Positions 7,888-17,015 of a stretch of 31,145 nt of DNA are shown one piece after another (position 1 is the stretch's first letter; the number at the start of each line of letters is the position of its first letter). Below the pieces are notes generated by a model. That model had not been told where the DNA came from, ran no database searches, and saw nothing but the letters and a program-made list of their open reading frames with translations. The position numbers were made by a program, and so were the translations under genes. The DNA is from Fusobacteriaceae bacterium. Lineage in GTDB: Bacteria > Fusobacteriota > Fusobacteriia > Fusobacteriales > Fusobacteriaceae. Location of the stretch: the NCBI GenBank assembly GCA_900764925.1, contig CAAFPW010000026.1:1-31145 (forward strand). The letters run 5' to 3'.

Positions 7888-8018
7888 CAATTGAGAGAAA
7901 AAGAGAATTTTATTTATTTTAAACATTTATAACATAATAATTATAGGACAAAAATAAAAGATTTACTATTTTCACTCTTTATGATAAACTTTAGTTGTAA
8001 TTTAAGGAGGAGGATTTT

Positions 8019-8801
8019 ATGATAAGAGTTGATAATGATAAATGTATTCTATGTAAAAATTGTATTAATGATTGCTTCCCAGAAAATATTGAAATTGAAG
8101 ATGATAAGATAAAGGTAAAGGGGCCATGTATGATGTGTGGTCACTGTGTAGCTGTATGCCCAACACATGCTATAACTTTTGAGAATTATGAGGAAACAGA
8201 GGAGTTAGAAAATTTAGATTTCTCAATAGAACCAGATAAATTTTTAAATTTTGTAAAATCTAGAAGAAGTATTAGACATTTTAAAAATCAAAAGATAGAT
8301 AGAACTATTCTTGAAAAATTACTTGAAGTTGGGCGTTATAGTCCCACTGGAGCAAATGTTCAAGATGTAAATTACTTTGTAATCCAAGATGATTTAGAAA
8401 GTTTTAAAGAGCCAATTTGGGAGGGGATAAAAAACTTTGCTAATTCAGACAACAATAGTTTGGTATTGAAAAGATATAGAGATAGGTTTTTAAATATGTA
8501 TGAAACTAGATTCGAAGATGATAAGCTTTTCTTTAAAGCACCAACTCTTTTAGTTATAACTAGTTCAAATAAAATAAATGGAATATTAGCTGCTGATAAA
8601 ATAGAACTTATGGCTAATATGTTAGGATTGGGAGTTCTTTTTAGTGGTTTTATTGAAATGGCAATAAACAACAATGAAGAATTAATCAATAGATTTAAAC
8701 TAAAAAGAAATATTACTTGTGCTTGTATGCTCATAGGTTATCCAAATATTAATTTCAAACGAACTGCTCCAAGAAAAGAAGCAAAAATAGAGTGGTTATA
8801 G
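8019..8801 (+). CDS. Ferredoxin-nitroreductase fusion protein
   Basis: This 260-residue protein has an N-terminal bacterial ferredoxin domain with two [4Fe-4S] motifs (Cys9, 12, 15, 19 and Cys37, 40, 43, 47). It is joined to an FMN-binding nitroreductase domain from about residue 78, whose start SRRSIRHFKNQKID and RYSPTGANVQ are characteristic. The fusion probably passes electrons from the Fe-S clusters to FMN to reduce a nitro compound, quinone or other small acceptor. The natural substrate is not known. The ATG follows AAGGAGGAGG. A weak TTTACT-N17-TAAACT promoter may lie at 7962-7990. The cysteine desulfurase gene follows nine bases after the stop, so the two are probably one operon. Confidence 0.92.
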   Translation: MIRVDNDKCILCKNCINDCFPENIEIEDDKIKVKGPCMMCGHCVAVCPTHAITFENYEETEELENLDFSIEPDKFLNFVKSRRSIRHFKNQKIDRTILEKLLEVGRYSPTGANVQDVNYFVIQDDLESFKEPIWEGIKNFANSDNNSLVLKRYRDRFLNMYETRFEDDKLFFKAPTLLVITSSNKINGILAADKIELMANMLGLGVLFSGFIEMAINNNEELINRFKLKRNITCACMLIGYPNINFKRTAPRKEAKIEWL

Positions 8802-8809
8802 GAGGAAAA

Positions 8810-9949
8810 ATGATATATTTAGACAATGCTGCCACTACCCTCCATAAACCTCAAGAAGTAATTGATGCTGTTGTAAAAGCTATGACATCTCTTGGGAACG
8901 CTGGGAGAGGAAATACATCTGCTTCTATGGAGGCTACCCATATAGTTTTTGAAGCTAGAGAAAATATTGCTAAGTTTTTTAATGTTAAAGACTCTAGTAA
9001 TATAGCTTTTACTTGTAACTCCACTGAGGCATTAAACATAGCTATCAAAGGTTGTTTAAAAAAAGGGGATCATGTGGTTACAACCATGCTTGAACATAAC
9101 TCTGTTCTACGTCCACTGTATGAGATGGAGGTTCAAGGGGTTGAAATCTCTATTACAAAGGCTGATAAAAAGGGAAATATCTCATATGAGGAGATGGAAT
9201 CACTTATAAGATCAAATACCAAGGCTATAATCTGCACCCATAGTTCTAACCTAACTGGAAATTTGGTTGATATCGAGAGAGTTGGAAAGATTTGTAAAGC
9301 ACATAACCTTCTCTTTATAGTTGATGCCTCTCAAACAGCTGGTGTTTTTCCAATAGATGTGAAAAAAATGAATATTGATATTCTATGTTTTACTGGACAT
9401 AAAAGTCTACTTGGACCTCAAGGGACAGGGGGAATATACGTAAGAGATGGAATAGAGATCACTCCATTGAAATCTGGAGGAACAGGAATACTCACTTATA
9501 GTAAGACACAACCTCTTAAGATGCCTACACACTTGGAAGCTGGAACTTTAAATGGTCATGGAATAGCTGGATTAAATGCTGGAATAGAGTTTATAAATAG
9601 AGTGGGAATGGAAAATATTAGAAAAAAAGAGGAAGAGTTAATGTGGAGATTCTACAATGGAGTCAAAAATCTACCTCTTGTAACAGTTTATGGTGATTTT
9701 TCTACAAGAGATAGATCACCTATTGTCACTATTAATATTGGAGATTTTGATTCTGGAGATGTAGCTGAAGAGTTGTTAGCCTATGGAATATCTACTAGAG
9801 CTGGTGGACACTGTGCACCTCTTATGCATGAAGCTCTAGGAACTGTGGAACAGGGAGCTGTAAGATTTAGTTTTTCATATTTCAACACTGTTGAAGAGAT
9901 AGATGAAACTATTGAAGTGCTTAAACAAATTATTGAAGAGTCTAATTAA
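8810..9949 (+). CDS. Class V aminotransferase, cysteine desulfurase family
   Basis: This 379-residue PLP enzyme starts MIYLDNAATT, a hallmark of NifS/SufS proteins. The PLP Schiff-base lysine is Lys198 in CFTGHKSLLG. The catalytic cysteine that would carry persulfide is Cys335 in RAGGHCAPLMH, on a short SufS-like loop. Upstream, THSSNLTG and VDASQTAG match the cofactor pocket. It looks like the TIGR01977 subgroup, whose members often sit outside isc/suf operons and have been linked to sulfur or selenium transfer. No scaffold gene is adjacent. The ATG at 8810 follows AGGAGG. A GTG at 8792 would overlap the upstream gene and is not favoured. The partner in this operon is the Fe-S nitroreductase, and the enzyme could supply sulfur for clusters. 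Confidence 0.9.
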   Translation: MIYLDNAATTLHKPQEVIDAVVKAMTSLGNAGRGNTSASMEATHIVFEARENIAKFFNVKDSSNIAFTCNSTEALNIAIKGCLKKGDHVVTTMLEHNSVLRPLYEMEVQGVEISITKADKKGNISYEEMESLIRSNTKAIICTHSSNLTGNLVDIERVGKICKAHNLLFIVDASQTAGVFPIDVKKMNIDILCFTGHKSLLGPQGTGGIYVRDGIEITPLKSGGTGILTYSKTQPLKMPTHLEAGTLNGHGIAGLNAGIEFINRVGMENIRKKEEELMWRFYNGVKNLPLVTVYGDFSTRDRSPIVTINIGDFDSGDVAEELLAYGISTRAGGHCAPLMHEALGTVEQGAVRFSFSYFNTVEEIDETIEVLKQIIEESN

Positions 9950-9958
9950 ACCATTAAA

Positions 9959-10010
9959 AATAAGAGAGGGTATTACAATAAAAAAATTGTGACATCCTCT
10001 TTTATTTTTT
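9959..10010 (+). terminator. Rho-independent terminator after the cysteine desulfurase gene
   Basis: A 21-bp stem (9959-9979 with 9986-10006), mostly Watson-Crick with several G-U pairs and one A-C mismatch, has a 6-base A loop and runs into TTTTATTTTTT. It separates the desulfurase operon from the Bat operon. No convincing promoter is visible in the remaining leader to 10100, only AT-rich sequence with TATA-like runs near 10057. Confidence 0.85.
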
Positions 10011-10100
10011 GAAAATTTATCAACATTTTTATAGGTTCCTTCGTCTAATACTGTTGTATAAAATATATAAATTAATTTTTTTAAATATAAGGAGGCAACA

Positions 10101-11063
10101 ATGGAAAACTTAAAAGAAAAAATTGAGGTAGAGAAAGGAAATATTCTCAAATTAGAAAGAGAGATTCAGAAAAAAATTGTAGGTCAAGATGATATGGTAA
10201 GAAAGATTTTAATAGGTATACTTACAGGAAACCATATTCTACTAGAGGGATTACCTGGACTTGCTAAATCTCTAACTGTAAATACTTTAGCTCAAACTCT
10301 TGGATTAAAATTTTCGAGAATACAGTTTACTCCAGATCTACTACCTAGTGATATAATAGGAACAGAGATATATAATGAAAAGACTGGGGAGTTCTACACT
10401 AAAAAAGGTCCAATCTTTGCTAATATAATCTTAGCTGATGAGATAAACAGAGCTCCTGCCAAGGTACAATCCGCTCTTTTAGAAGCTATGCAAGAGAAAC
10501 AGATTACCATAGCCAATGAAACTTTTAAACTGGATAAGCCATTTATTGTTCTTGCTACACAAAACCCAATAGAGCAGGATGGAACTTATCCTCTTCCAGA
10601 AGCTCAACAGGATAGATTTTTGATGAAAGTAAAAATAGAGTATCCTACAAAAGAGGAAGAGAGAGATATCTTAAAACTTTTAACTTCTACTGTAGATTTT
10701 GAAAGTATCGAAATAGAGGAGATATTAAATAAAGATAAGATAGAAGAGTTAAAAAAATTGATTAAAGAGATACATATAGATGATAAACTTATGGATTATA
10801 TCTTAGATATTGTATTTAAAACTAGAGAGAAAAATGAGTATATAAGCTGTGGTGCTTCACCTAGAGCATCTATTGCTTTAGTAGTTTCTGCCAAAGCTAA
10901 CGCTTTCTTAGAGGGAAGAGATTTTGTAATTCCACAAGATATAAAAAAAGTTATATTTGATGTGCTTCGTCATAGAATAATCTTAACTTATGAAGCTGAG
11001 GCTGAAGGAAAATCAGTTGAGGACATCATCACAAATATAATGGAAGAGATAGAGCTTCCATAG
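10101..11063 (+). CDS. MoxR-family AAA+ ATPase
   Basis: This 320-residue AAA+ chaperone heads the Bat operon. Walker A is GLPGLAKS at residues 50-57, Walker B ILADEIN at 110-116, sensor 1 is Asn155 in ATQNP, and the likely arginine finger is Arg172 in QQDRF. MoxR ATPases work with von Willebrand factor A proteins to mature or activate protein complexes. The VWA partners here are the DUF58 protein, BatA and BatB, encoded just downstream. The ATG follows AAGGAGGCAAC. DUF58 begins 9 bp after the stop. The molecular client is unknown. Confidence 0.95.
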   Translation: MENLKEKIEVEKGNILKLEREIQKKIVGQDDMVRKILIGILTGNHILLEGLPGLAKSLTVNTLAQTLGLKFSRIQFTPDLLPSDIIGTEIYNEKTGEFYTKKGPIFANIILADEINRAPAKVQSALLEAMQEKQITIANETFKLDKPFIVLATQNPIEQDGTYPLPEAQQDRFLMKVKIEYPTKEEERDILKLLTSTVDFESIEIEEILNKDKIEELKKLIKEIHIDDKLMDYILDIVFKTREKNEYISCGASPRASIALVVSAKANAFLEGRDFVIPQDIKKVIFDVLRHRIILTYEAEAEGKSVEDIITNIMEEIELP

Positions 11064-11072
11064 GAGGTAATT

Positions 11073-11879
11073 ATGAACAAGGAAGAGATACTTAAAAAGA
11101 TTAAAAAAATTGAGATTGCCTCCTCTTTGCTAGCAAATGAGATATTTTCAGGAAACTATCGTTCATATTTTAAAGGAAATGGTATGGAGTTCTCAGATAT
11201 CAGAAGATATGCTCCTGGTGATGATGTAAAAAAAATTGACTGGAAAGTGAGTGCTAGACAGAGAAAAACCTATGTCAAAGAGTTTACCGAGGAGAGAGAG
11301 TTGAGCATATATCTTTTAGTTGATATATCTTCTTCAAATAATTTCCCAGCTAAGCAGGATTTAATAGCCCAACTTGTAGGAAGTTTAGCTTTTAGTGCTA
11401 TAAAAAATAATGACAAAGTAGGAGCTGTATTTTTCAGTGATGATATTGAAAAAGTTATCCCACTAAAAAAAGGAAAAAAACAGGGGTTAGTTATTTTAGA
11501 TAATTTCCTTTCAATTACACCACAAGGAAAGGGAACAAATATCTCAAAAGTTCTCTACTCTTTTAATAAAATTTGTAAGCAGAGAGCTATCATATTTCTT
11601 ATAAGTGATTTTATTGATGAAGATTATGAGAAAGCTATGAAATTGGTAAGTCAAAAACATGATTTAATCCCTCTAAGAATAGCTGATAGAAAGTTTGAAA
11701 CTCTTCCTAAGGGAGCTATATTTACTATGTGTGATGCAGAGAGTAGTGAGGAGATTGTCATAGAAAATTTTGATAGGGATTACCACTTTGAAGAGGAGTT
11801 ACCTAAAAATATTCTCACACTCTACACCGATGAAAACTATGTAATAAAGTTAGCTAACTACTTTAAAGGAAGGAGATAG
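11073..11879 (+). CDS. DUF58 domain protein of the Bat operon
   Basis: This 268-residue soluble protein has the DUF58 hallmark F-x-G-x-G-x-E-F-x-D-x-R-x-Y-x-x-G-D-D at residues 34-52, followed by KIDWKVSARQRKTYVKEF. The remaining sequence has a VWA-like fold, with the segment LLVDISSSNNF in the MIDAS position (DxSxS present). It regularly neighbours MoxR and is thought to link the ATPase to its membrane partners. The start is supported by AGGAGGTAATT. The next gene begins two bases after its stop, consistent with tight operon organisation. Confidence 0.93.
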   Translation: MNKEEILKKIKKIEIASSLLANEIFSGNYRSYFKGNGMEFSDIRRYAPGDDVKKIDWKVSARQRKTYVKEFTEERELSIYLLVDISSSNNFPAKQDLIAQLVGSLAFSAIKNNDKVGAVFFSDDIEKVIPLKKGKKQGLVILDNFLSITPQGKGTNISKVLYSFNKICKQRAIIFLISDFIDEDYEKAMKLVSQKHDLIPLRIADRKFETLPKGAIFTMCDAESSEEIVIENFDRDYHFEEELPKNILTLYTDENYVIKLANYFKGRR

Positions 11880-11881
11880 GT

Positions 11882-12589
11882 ATGAAAAAAGTATTTATAT
11901 TTCTATTGATCTCCTCACTTATTTTTGCTAAGGATATAAACGTTGGAGATCTAATAAGATTAAAAGTAGAGGGAGTTGAAAAAGAGGAGATTATAAAAAG
12001 TTTTGAAGATTCTAAGCTTCAATTGGAGGAGATAAAAGATTCTGAAGACTCCTATATTATCTCTGTCAGAGGTTATACAACTGGTGAGAATAGTGTAGTT
12101 ATAGGAGATAAAAAACTAACTTTTAATATAAAATCTGTCCTTGATGAAAAGGATAAGGAGATATATCCACACCTCAGTGATAATAGTGATACCTCTCTCT
12201 ATCTTCCTAAATTTCCATATCAAATTGTCATAGGAGGAGTTTTTGGACTCCTTTCTCTAATATATCTACTTAAAGGTATCAAATTTAAAAAGAGAGAGAA
12301 AACTCTTACTCCTGAAGAGAGATTTGAAAATATGATCTCTAATTTAGATGAAAATTGGGAGTTTCAATTGAGTTTAGCTCTAAGAGAGTATATTGATAGT
12401 AGATATAACTCTCATTTTATAAATGGAAATTATAGTATTATAGGTATGATAGATAATGAGGATATTAAATTTATAGAAAAGTTAGACAGATATAAATTTT
12501 CTAAAGAGAAAAAAGAGTTTCAAGAGGAAGTTTTGAAACAGGTAAAAGAGATATTTAACAAGGTAAAGGGGGATAAAAAAGATGTTTAA
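11882..12589 (+). CDS. Bat-operon membrane protein of unknown function
   Basis: This 235-residue protein has a signal peptide (residues 1-16, FLLISSLIFA), a periplasmic domain of about 95 residues, one membrane helix (about 114-130), then a cytoplasmic tail. The tail contains LREYIDSRYNSHF and a KFIEKLDRYKFSKEKKEF segment. Its pattern resembles the cytoplasmic tails of DUF4381 and BatD proteins found at the same place in other Bat clusters, so it is probably a divergent equivalent. The gene lies between DUF58 and BatA and overlaps BatA by 8 bp. AAGGAAGGAGATAGGT precedes the ATG. No enzymatic motif is visible. It may tie the MoxR-DUF58 complex to the membrane VWA proteins. Confidence 0.75.
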   Translation: MKKVFIFLLISSLIFAKDINVGDLIRLKVEGVEKEEIIKSFEDSKLQLEEIKDSEDSYIISVRGYTTGENSVVIGDKKLTFNIKSVLDEKDKEIYPHLSDNSDTSLYLPKFPYQIVIGGVFGLLSLIYLLKGIKFKKREKTLTPEERFENMISNLDENWEFQLSLALREYIDSRYNSHFINGNYSIIGMIDNEDIKFIEKLDRYKFSKEKKEFQEEVLKQVKEIFNKVKGDKKDV

Positions 12590-13541
12590 ATTTGCTTCAC
12601 CATACTTTTTACTTCTCATTCCCCTAATCATATTTCTATTTTTTAGAAAACAGAGAGTAAAGGGAATAAAAGTACCCGGTATAAAACCAATAAAGGAGTT
12701 TAAAATAAAGAGTAAAAAATATCTGATTGGAAAAATCTTGATTTTATTCTCAATTATTCTTATGTGTGTAGCTCTAGCCCGTCCACAACTTGTGTCAGAA
12801 AATAAAATAGTAAAAAAAGATGGAATAGATATTGTAGTGGCTTTAGACCTTTCTCAATCTATGTTACAAAGTGATTTTAAACCTGATAGATTGGAAAAAG
12901 CCAAGGAGCTTTTGGGTGAATTTATTGATAAGAGGGTAAATGATAGAATCTCCCTAGTAGTTTTTGGAGGAGATGCCTACACAAAAGTTCCTCTCACCTT
13001 TGATCACAATGTGGTAAAGGAGATTACCTCTAAACTGACAGTGGATGATATAACAAGTAACAATAGAACAGCTATCGGTATGGGATTGGGAGTAGCTCTC
13101 AATAGAGTAAAGGACTCTGAAGCTAAATCTAAAGTTATTATCTTGATGACTGACGGAGAGAATAACTCTGGTGAGATGAGTCCAATTGGTGCCAGTGAAA
13201 TAGCTAAGGAGTTGGGAGTTAAAATATATACTATTGGAATAGGAGCTAGAGAGATAAGTATTCGTGTCCCATTTGGTCACATTAAGAAAAAAAATGATGA
13301 GTTAGATGAAAATCTTTTAAAAACTATTGCTTCTACAACTGGTGGAGAGTATTTTAGAGCTGGTAATGAGAAGGAGTTTCAAGAGATTTTTAAAAAGATA
13401 GATAGCTTAGAAAAAACAAAAATAGATGGTAGAAGTTTCTATGAAAAAGATGAACTCTATGAGAATATCTTAAAAATAGCTCTTCTCCTTCTTATAATTG
13501 GAGCTTTCTTTGAATATAAAAAATATATCAAAATACCATAA
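12582..13541 (+). CDS. batA: BatA-like VWA-domain membrane protein
   Basis: This 319-residue protein has two N-terminal hydrophobic helices (about 5-21 and 49-66), a von Willebrand factor A domain and a C-terminal helix (about 296-310). The metal-ion-dependent adhesion site is complete: Asp89-x-Ser91-x-Ser93 (DLSQS), Thr163 and Asp191 (MTDGEN). It is the standard BatA layout, with the VWA domain expected on the periplasmic side. Bat proteins were named for aerotolerance in Bacteroides fragilis and also affect cell-envelope stress. The exact function is unsettled. The start overlaps the previous gene by 8 bp and BatB follows after 14 bp. Confidence 0.92.
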   Translation: MFKFASPYFLLLIPLIIFLFFRKQRVKGIKVPGIKPIKEFKIKSKKYLIGKILILFSIILMCVALARPQLVSENKIVKKDGIDIVVALDLSQSMLQSDFKPDRLEKAKELLGEFIDKRVNDRISLVVFGGDAYTKVPLTFDHNVVKEITSKLTVDDITSNNRTAIGMGLGVALNRVKDSEAKSKVIILMTDGENNSGEMSPIGASEIAKELGVKIYTIGIGAREISIRVPFGHIKKKNDELDENLLKTIASTTGGEYFRAGNEKEFQEIFKKIDSLEKTKIDGRSFYEKDELYENILKIALLLLIIGAFFEYKKYIKIP

Positions 13542-13555
13542 AAAGAGGTGAAACA

Positions 13556-14524
13556 ATGGAATTTGGCAGTTTAAATAATTCAATATATTTTATTTTTCCT
13601 CTTCTTCTCCTCTTAATTATGATTTTGGGTATGAGAAAGAGAAGGGAAATATTAAAAGCTTTAAATCTTAGAAATAAAAGAAGAATCTCTAGTTTAAAAA
13701 TTTTTCTTATGACACTTGGAACTATAATGGTTGTCATAGCTCTTCTTTCTCCACAAAAGGAGATAGAGGATGAAAACATAGAGGTCAAGGGAATGAATAT
13801 CTACGTGTTGATAGATACTTCTCGTTCTATGCTCACAGAAGATGTCTATCCCAATAGACTTGAGGCAGGAAAAAGAGCTCTAAGCAGACTTATAACCTCT
13901 CTCAAGGGGGATAGAATTGGATTTATCCCCTTTTCTGACAGTGCATATATACAGATGCCTCTCACTGATGATTATACTATTACAGAAAACTATATCAACG
14001 CCATAGATACAACTTTGATATCTGGAGGAGGAACGCAGTTATATGAAGCTCTTCAATTAGCTGAAAAATCTTTTAGAGAGATAGCTAGTGAAAATAAAAC
14101 TGTAATAGTTCTATCTGATGGAGGAGATTTTGATAAAAAATCTCTAGATTTTGTAAAGGATAATAAGATTGATGTATATGCCATTGGAGTGGGAACTATG
14201 GAAGGTAATATAATTCCTGAATATATCAATGGAGTAAAGAGAGGATTTATAAAAGATGAGAAGGGATCTGCTGTAATCAGTAGATTAAACTCTGAATTTT
14301 TGCAGCAGATATCTAAAGAAAACAATGGTAACTACTACGAGGTAAATAACCTAGTTGATACCTCTAAAAACTTTATAGAGGATACTCTCAATTTAGAGAG
14401 AAAAAATCAAAGAAATGAAAAATCTAAAAACTATGAGAGATATTTTCAATATCCCTTAGCTTTAGGAGTAATACTCTTACTTATTGGATATCTATTAAAA
14501 GAGGTGATAAAAGATGAAAAATAG
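13556..14524 (+). CDS. batB: BatB-like VWA-domain membrane protein
   Basis: This 322-residue paralogue of the preceding gene has N-terminal helices (about 11-25 and 48-65), a VWA domain and a C-terminal helix (about 300-314). The MIDAS residues are Asp87-x-Ser89-x-Ser91 (DTSRS), Thr160 in SGGGTQ and Asp188 in LSDGGD. The segment SMLTEDVYPNRLE is highly typical of BatB. BatA and BatB are thought to act together in the membrane and to be modulated by MoxR. AAAGAGGTG precedes the ATG. The gene overlaps the next one by 11 bp. Confidence 0.92.
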   Translation: MEFGSLNNSIYFIFPLLLLLIMILGMRKRREILKALNLRNKRRISSLKIFLMTLGTIMVVIALLSPQKEIEDENIEVKGMNIYVLIDTSRSMLTEDVYPNRLEAGKRALSRLITSLKGDRIGFIPFSDSAYIQMPLTDDYTITENYINAIDTTLISGGGTQLYEALQLAEKSFREIASENKTVIVLSDGGDFDKKSLDFVKDNKIDVYAIGVGTMEGNIIPEYINGVKRGFIKDEKGSAVISRLNSEFLQQISKENNGNYYEVNNLVDTSKNFIEDTLNLERKNQRNEKSKNYERYFQYPLALGVILLLIGYLLKEVIKDEK

Positions 14525-15377
14525 AGTAATTGCTTTAGCCCTTTTAATAGTTTCTATAATAGTCGTTATAAAATCTATCTCTCCTCTCAATATATACAAT
14601 TATACCAAAGAGGGAAATAGATTGACAACAAAGGAAAAATTTCCTGAGGGAAGAGAGAGTTATGAAAGTGCTTTAAAATTGAAGGAAAATATCAAGGTAA
14701 GGGAGAACATTTTAAAATCTTACTATGGTGAAAAAAAATATGAAGAGGTTATAAACTCTCCTGTAGAAGAGAATTTTCTCAAAGGGAACTCCTATGTTTA
14801 TCTAGGTGATAACTCTCTAGAAAAAAGTAAGGAGTACTATGAAAAAGCTCTTGAAGAGTATAAATTGGCTATGAAAAAATCTAATGATATCAATATCAAG
14901 AAAAATTATGAGCTGACATTAAAAAAATTAGAAGAGCTAAAGAATCAGCAAAACCAAAAAGATAACTCTTCAAAAGATCAAGAAAATAATCAAGATAAAA
15001 GCTCTCAAGATAAATCTCAACAAAAAAATAACTCTGATCAAAACTCTGAAGATAATTCCAATGATCAGAAAGACAACCAAAATAACAACAATGAGCAACA
15101 AAATAACTCTCAAAATAGTGAAGAAAATTCTCAAGAAAAAGATAGTTCTCAACAGAGTTCAGAAAAAGATTCTACTGAAAACAGTTCCCAACAGGAAAAG
15201 GATAGTAAGCAGAACTCTAACATTGGTTCTAACGAGATAGAGGAATCTCAAGAAGATATCAAAGAACAAGAAGTTAGAGCAATTTTAAAAGGACTTGAAG
15301 CAAATGAGAAACAATCATTTAAAAATAATGAGAGAGTAATAAATATGAATAGTGATAATCCAACTAATAGATGGTAA
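14514..15377 (+). CDS. batC: BatC-like TPR protein with Asn/Gln/Ser-rich tail
   Basis: This 287-residue protein has an N-terminal membrane helix (about residues 5-22) and then tetratricopeptide-like helices to about residue 145, with segments such as FPEGRESYESALKLKENIKV and KEYYEKALEEYKLAMKK. A tail of about 110 residues follows, made almost only of N, Q, S, D, E and K, with repeated NSQN, SSQ and DQ motifs. Acidic or polar low-complexity tails are usual for BatC proteins, and the position between BatB and BatD fits. The tail is presumably disordered and extracytoplasmic. The short C-terminal end (VINMNSDNPTNRW) is conserved-looking in composition, ending in Trp. It overlaps BatB by 11 bp. 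Confidence 0.82.
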   Translation: MKNRVIALALLIVSIIVVIKSISPLNIYNYTKEGNRLTTKEKFPEGRESYESALKLKENIKVRENILKSYYGEKKYEEVINSPVEENFLKGNSYVYLGDNSLEKSKEYYEKALEEYKLAMKKSNDINIKKNYELTLKKLEELKNQQNQKDNSSKDQENNQDKSSQDKSQQKNNSDQNSEDNSNDQKDNQNNNNEQQNNSQNSEENSQEKDSSQQSSEKDSTENSSQQEKDSKQNSNIGSNEIEESQEDIKEQEVRAILKGLEANEKQSFKNNERVINMNSDNPTNRW

Positions 15378-15392
15378 AAGGAGAGCATTATT

Positions 15393-17015
15393 ATGAAAAA
15401 AATAGTTAGTTTTATCTTTCTTATAAGCTCTTTTCTATCCTTTGGAGAGGTAATATTGGATAGTTCAAATATTAAACCAGCTATCAATGAGCCTTTTACT
15501 ATACAGGTAAAATTTATAGATGAGGATAAGAAAGATTATGAGATAGAGGGAATTGAAAATTTACAAATTCTTTCTAAGGGGAGTCAATCTAAATATTCCA
15601 ATATAAATGGAAAGGGATCTAGTACAAAGATTGATCTCTATACAGTTATGGCAAACGAGATTAAAAACTTCCCTTTAAGTGTAAATATACTTGGAAAAAA
15701 TGAAAAATCTAATACTATCAATATTGAGGTACAGGAAGAAAGCAGTGTAAACATATCTGAAGATATGTCTATGGAAAGTAGTATAAAAGATGGAGATAGT
15801 TTCTATTTTGGAGAAAAAATAGTGTACGAGGAAAATTTTCTTACAACTGTTGGAATCAACTCCATTGGATATAGTAGAGCTCCTAAGTTCAATGCTTTCT
15901 CTGAAAAGGATATGAGTCCAGCTATATTGACAGGAGCATATGAACAAAGTTATTTCAGAGCACCTTCTGGAAAACAAGGATTAAAAATCAATACATATAG
16001 AGGAATCTTACAACCCAATACATCTGGGGAAAAAATTATCAATAGTGGTCAAGTAGCAGTTACTCAAAGTACAGGTAGACGTGACTTTTTCTTTGAGGAA
16101 TCTACACCACCTAAATATTTTGGTGGAAAAAATATTAAAGTAAATATATTACCACTCCCTGCTGATAAACCTATCGGATTTCAAAATGTAGTTGGTACTC
16201 CTAAAATAGAGTTCTCTTGGAATAGTGACAATGCCAACTTAGGCGAATCTGTCGTATTGAGTGTTAAAATAAGTGGAAATGTAAATTTAGACTCATTAGA
16301 AAAAATAGTTACTAAACAATTTAATGATTTTAATATTTTTGAAACATTGAAAAATAAAAATGAAAATATCAACTCTGGAGAGTATTACAGTGAAAAGAGT
16401 TTCGATATAGCTCTTATTCCTAAAAAATCAGGTAATTTAATAGTTCCAGAAATAACTATTCCATACTTTGATACTGAGATGAAAGCATATAAATTTTTAG
16501 TAATTCCTAGTAAAGAGATCAAAGTCAGTGGAAATAGTAGTATTCCTTTAGGAAATCAAACAGTTACTCCCTCTAATGTAACTTTAAACAATATAACTGC
16601 TGAGAATAAACCTTTAGAGGAGATAAAAATAGAAACGTTGAGTGATGTGGATGTAGATTCAAATATAGAGAATAACTATATGATTATAGGACTTATTATC
16701 TTGGTAATAGTTGAGGGAGGAATAATTGTCTATCTTCTTACCAAAAAGAATAAAAAATCCTCTTCTCTTGATATTAGTGAGTTAAAAAAAGCTAAGGATG
16801 ATAAAGAGTTCTATGAAGCTTACTGTAACTTTATGAAGAGAAAATATAATTTCAGTCCTAAGGTACATCTTGAAGATCGATTGGTAAAGCTTGGTCTCTC
16901 TCCTGAGTTTATCCATATAAATAGAGAGTTGGAAAATGCCCACTACAATGGTACTGCCATTGATAGAAAAGATATACTAAAAAGACTTAAAAAGGAGTTA
17001 AAAAATGAAAAATAA
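15393..17015 (+). CDS. batD: BatD family protein
   Basis: This 540-residue protein has a signal peptide (residues 1-16, IFLISSFLSFG), several extracytoplasmic beta-sandwich domains and a C-terminal membrane helix (about 428-448, IIGLIILVIVEGGIIVYLL). A cytoplasmic tail of about 90 residues follows with LEDRLVKLGL and RELENAHYNG. The typical BatD motifs are visible as VGTPKIEFSWNSDN, ESVVLSVKISGNVNL and LIPKKSGNLIVPEITIPYFD. BatD is the large oxygen-tolerance protein of the cluster, and its domains probably bind the BatA and BatB VWA units. AAAGGAGAGC precedes the ATG. The gene overlaps the DUF4250 gene by 11 bp. Confidence 0.9.
   Translation: MKKIVSFIFLISSFLSFGEVILDSSNIKPAINEPFTIQVKFIDEDKKDYEIEGIENLQILSKGSQSKYSNINGKGSSTKIDLYTVMANEIKNFPLSVNILGKNEKSNTINIEVQEESSVNISEDMSMESSIKDGDSFYFGEKIVYEENFLTTVGINSIGYSRAPKFNAFSEKDMSPAILTGAYEQSYFRAPSGKQGLKINTYRGILQPNTSGEKIINSGQVAVTQSTGRRDFFFEESTPPKYFGGKNIKVNILPLPADKPIGFQNVVGTPKIEFSWNSDNANLGESVVLSVKISGNVNLDSLEKIVTKQFNDFNIFETLKNKNENINSGEYYSEKSFDIALIPKKSGNLIVPEITIPYFDTEMKAYKFLVIPSKEIKVSGNSSIPLGNQTVTPSNVTLNNITAENKPLEEIKIETLSDVDVDSNIENNYMIIGLIILVIVEGGIIVYLLTKKNKKSSSLDISELKKAKDDKEFYEAYCNFMKRKYNFSPKVHLEDRLVKLGLSPEFIHINRELENAHYNGTAIDRKDILKRLKKELKNEK

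Noticed and set aside
7879..7890. TGTGA sequence upstream of the SGNH gene as a further CRP-type site
   Set aside because: Only one half-site is present and it overlaps the -10 itself. There is no TCAC partner six bases away.
9986..9996. TTGTGACATCC as a CRP-type half-site
   Set aside because: It lies inside the arm of a terminator hairpin and has no matching second half.
14950..15260. Asn/Gln/Ser-rich segment as tandem DNA repeat or frameshift artefact
   Set aside because: No fixed DNA period is visible, the frame stays open to a normal end, and such tails are usual in BatC proteins.
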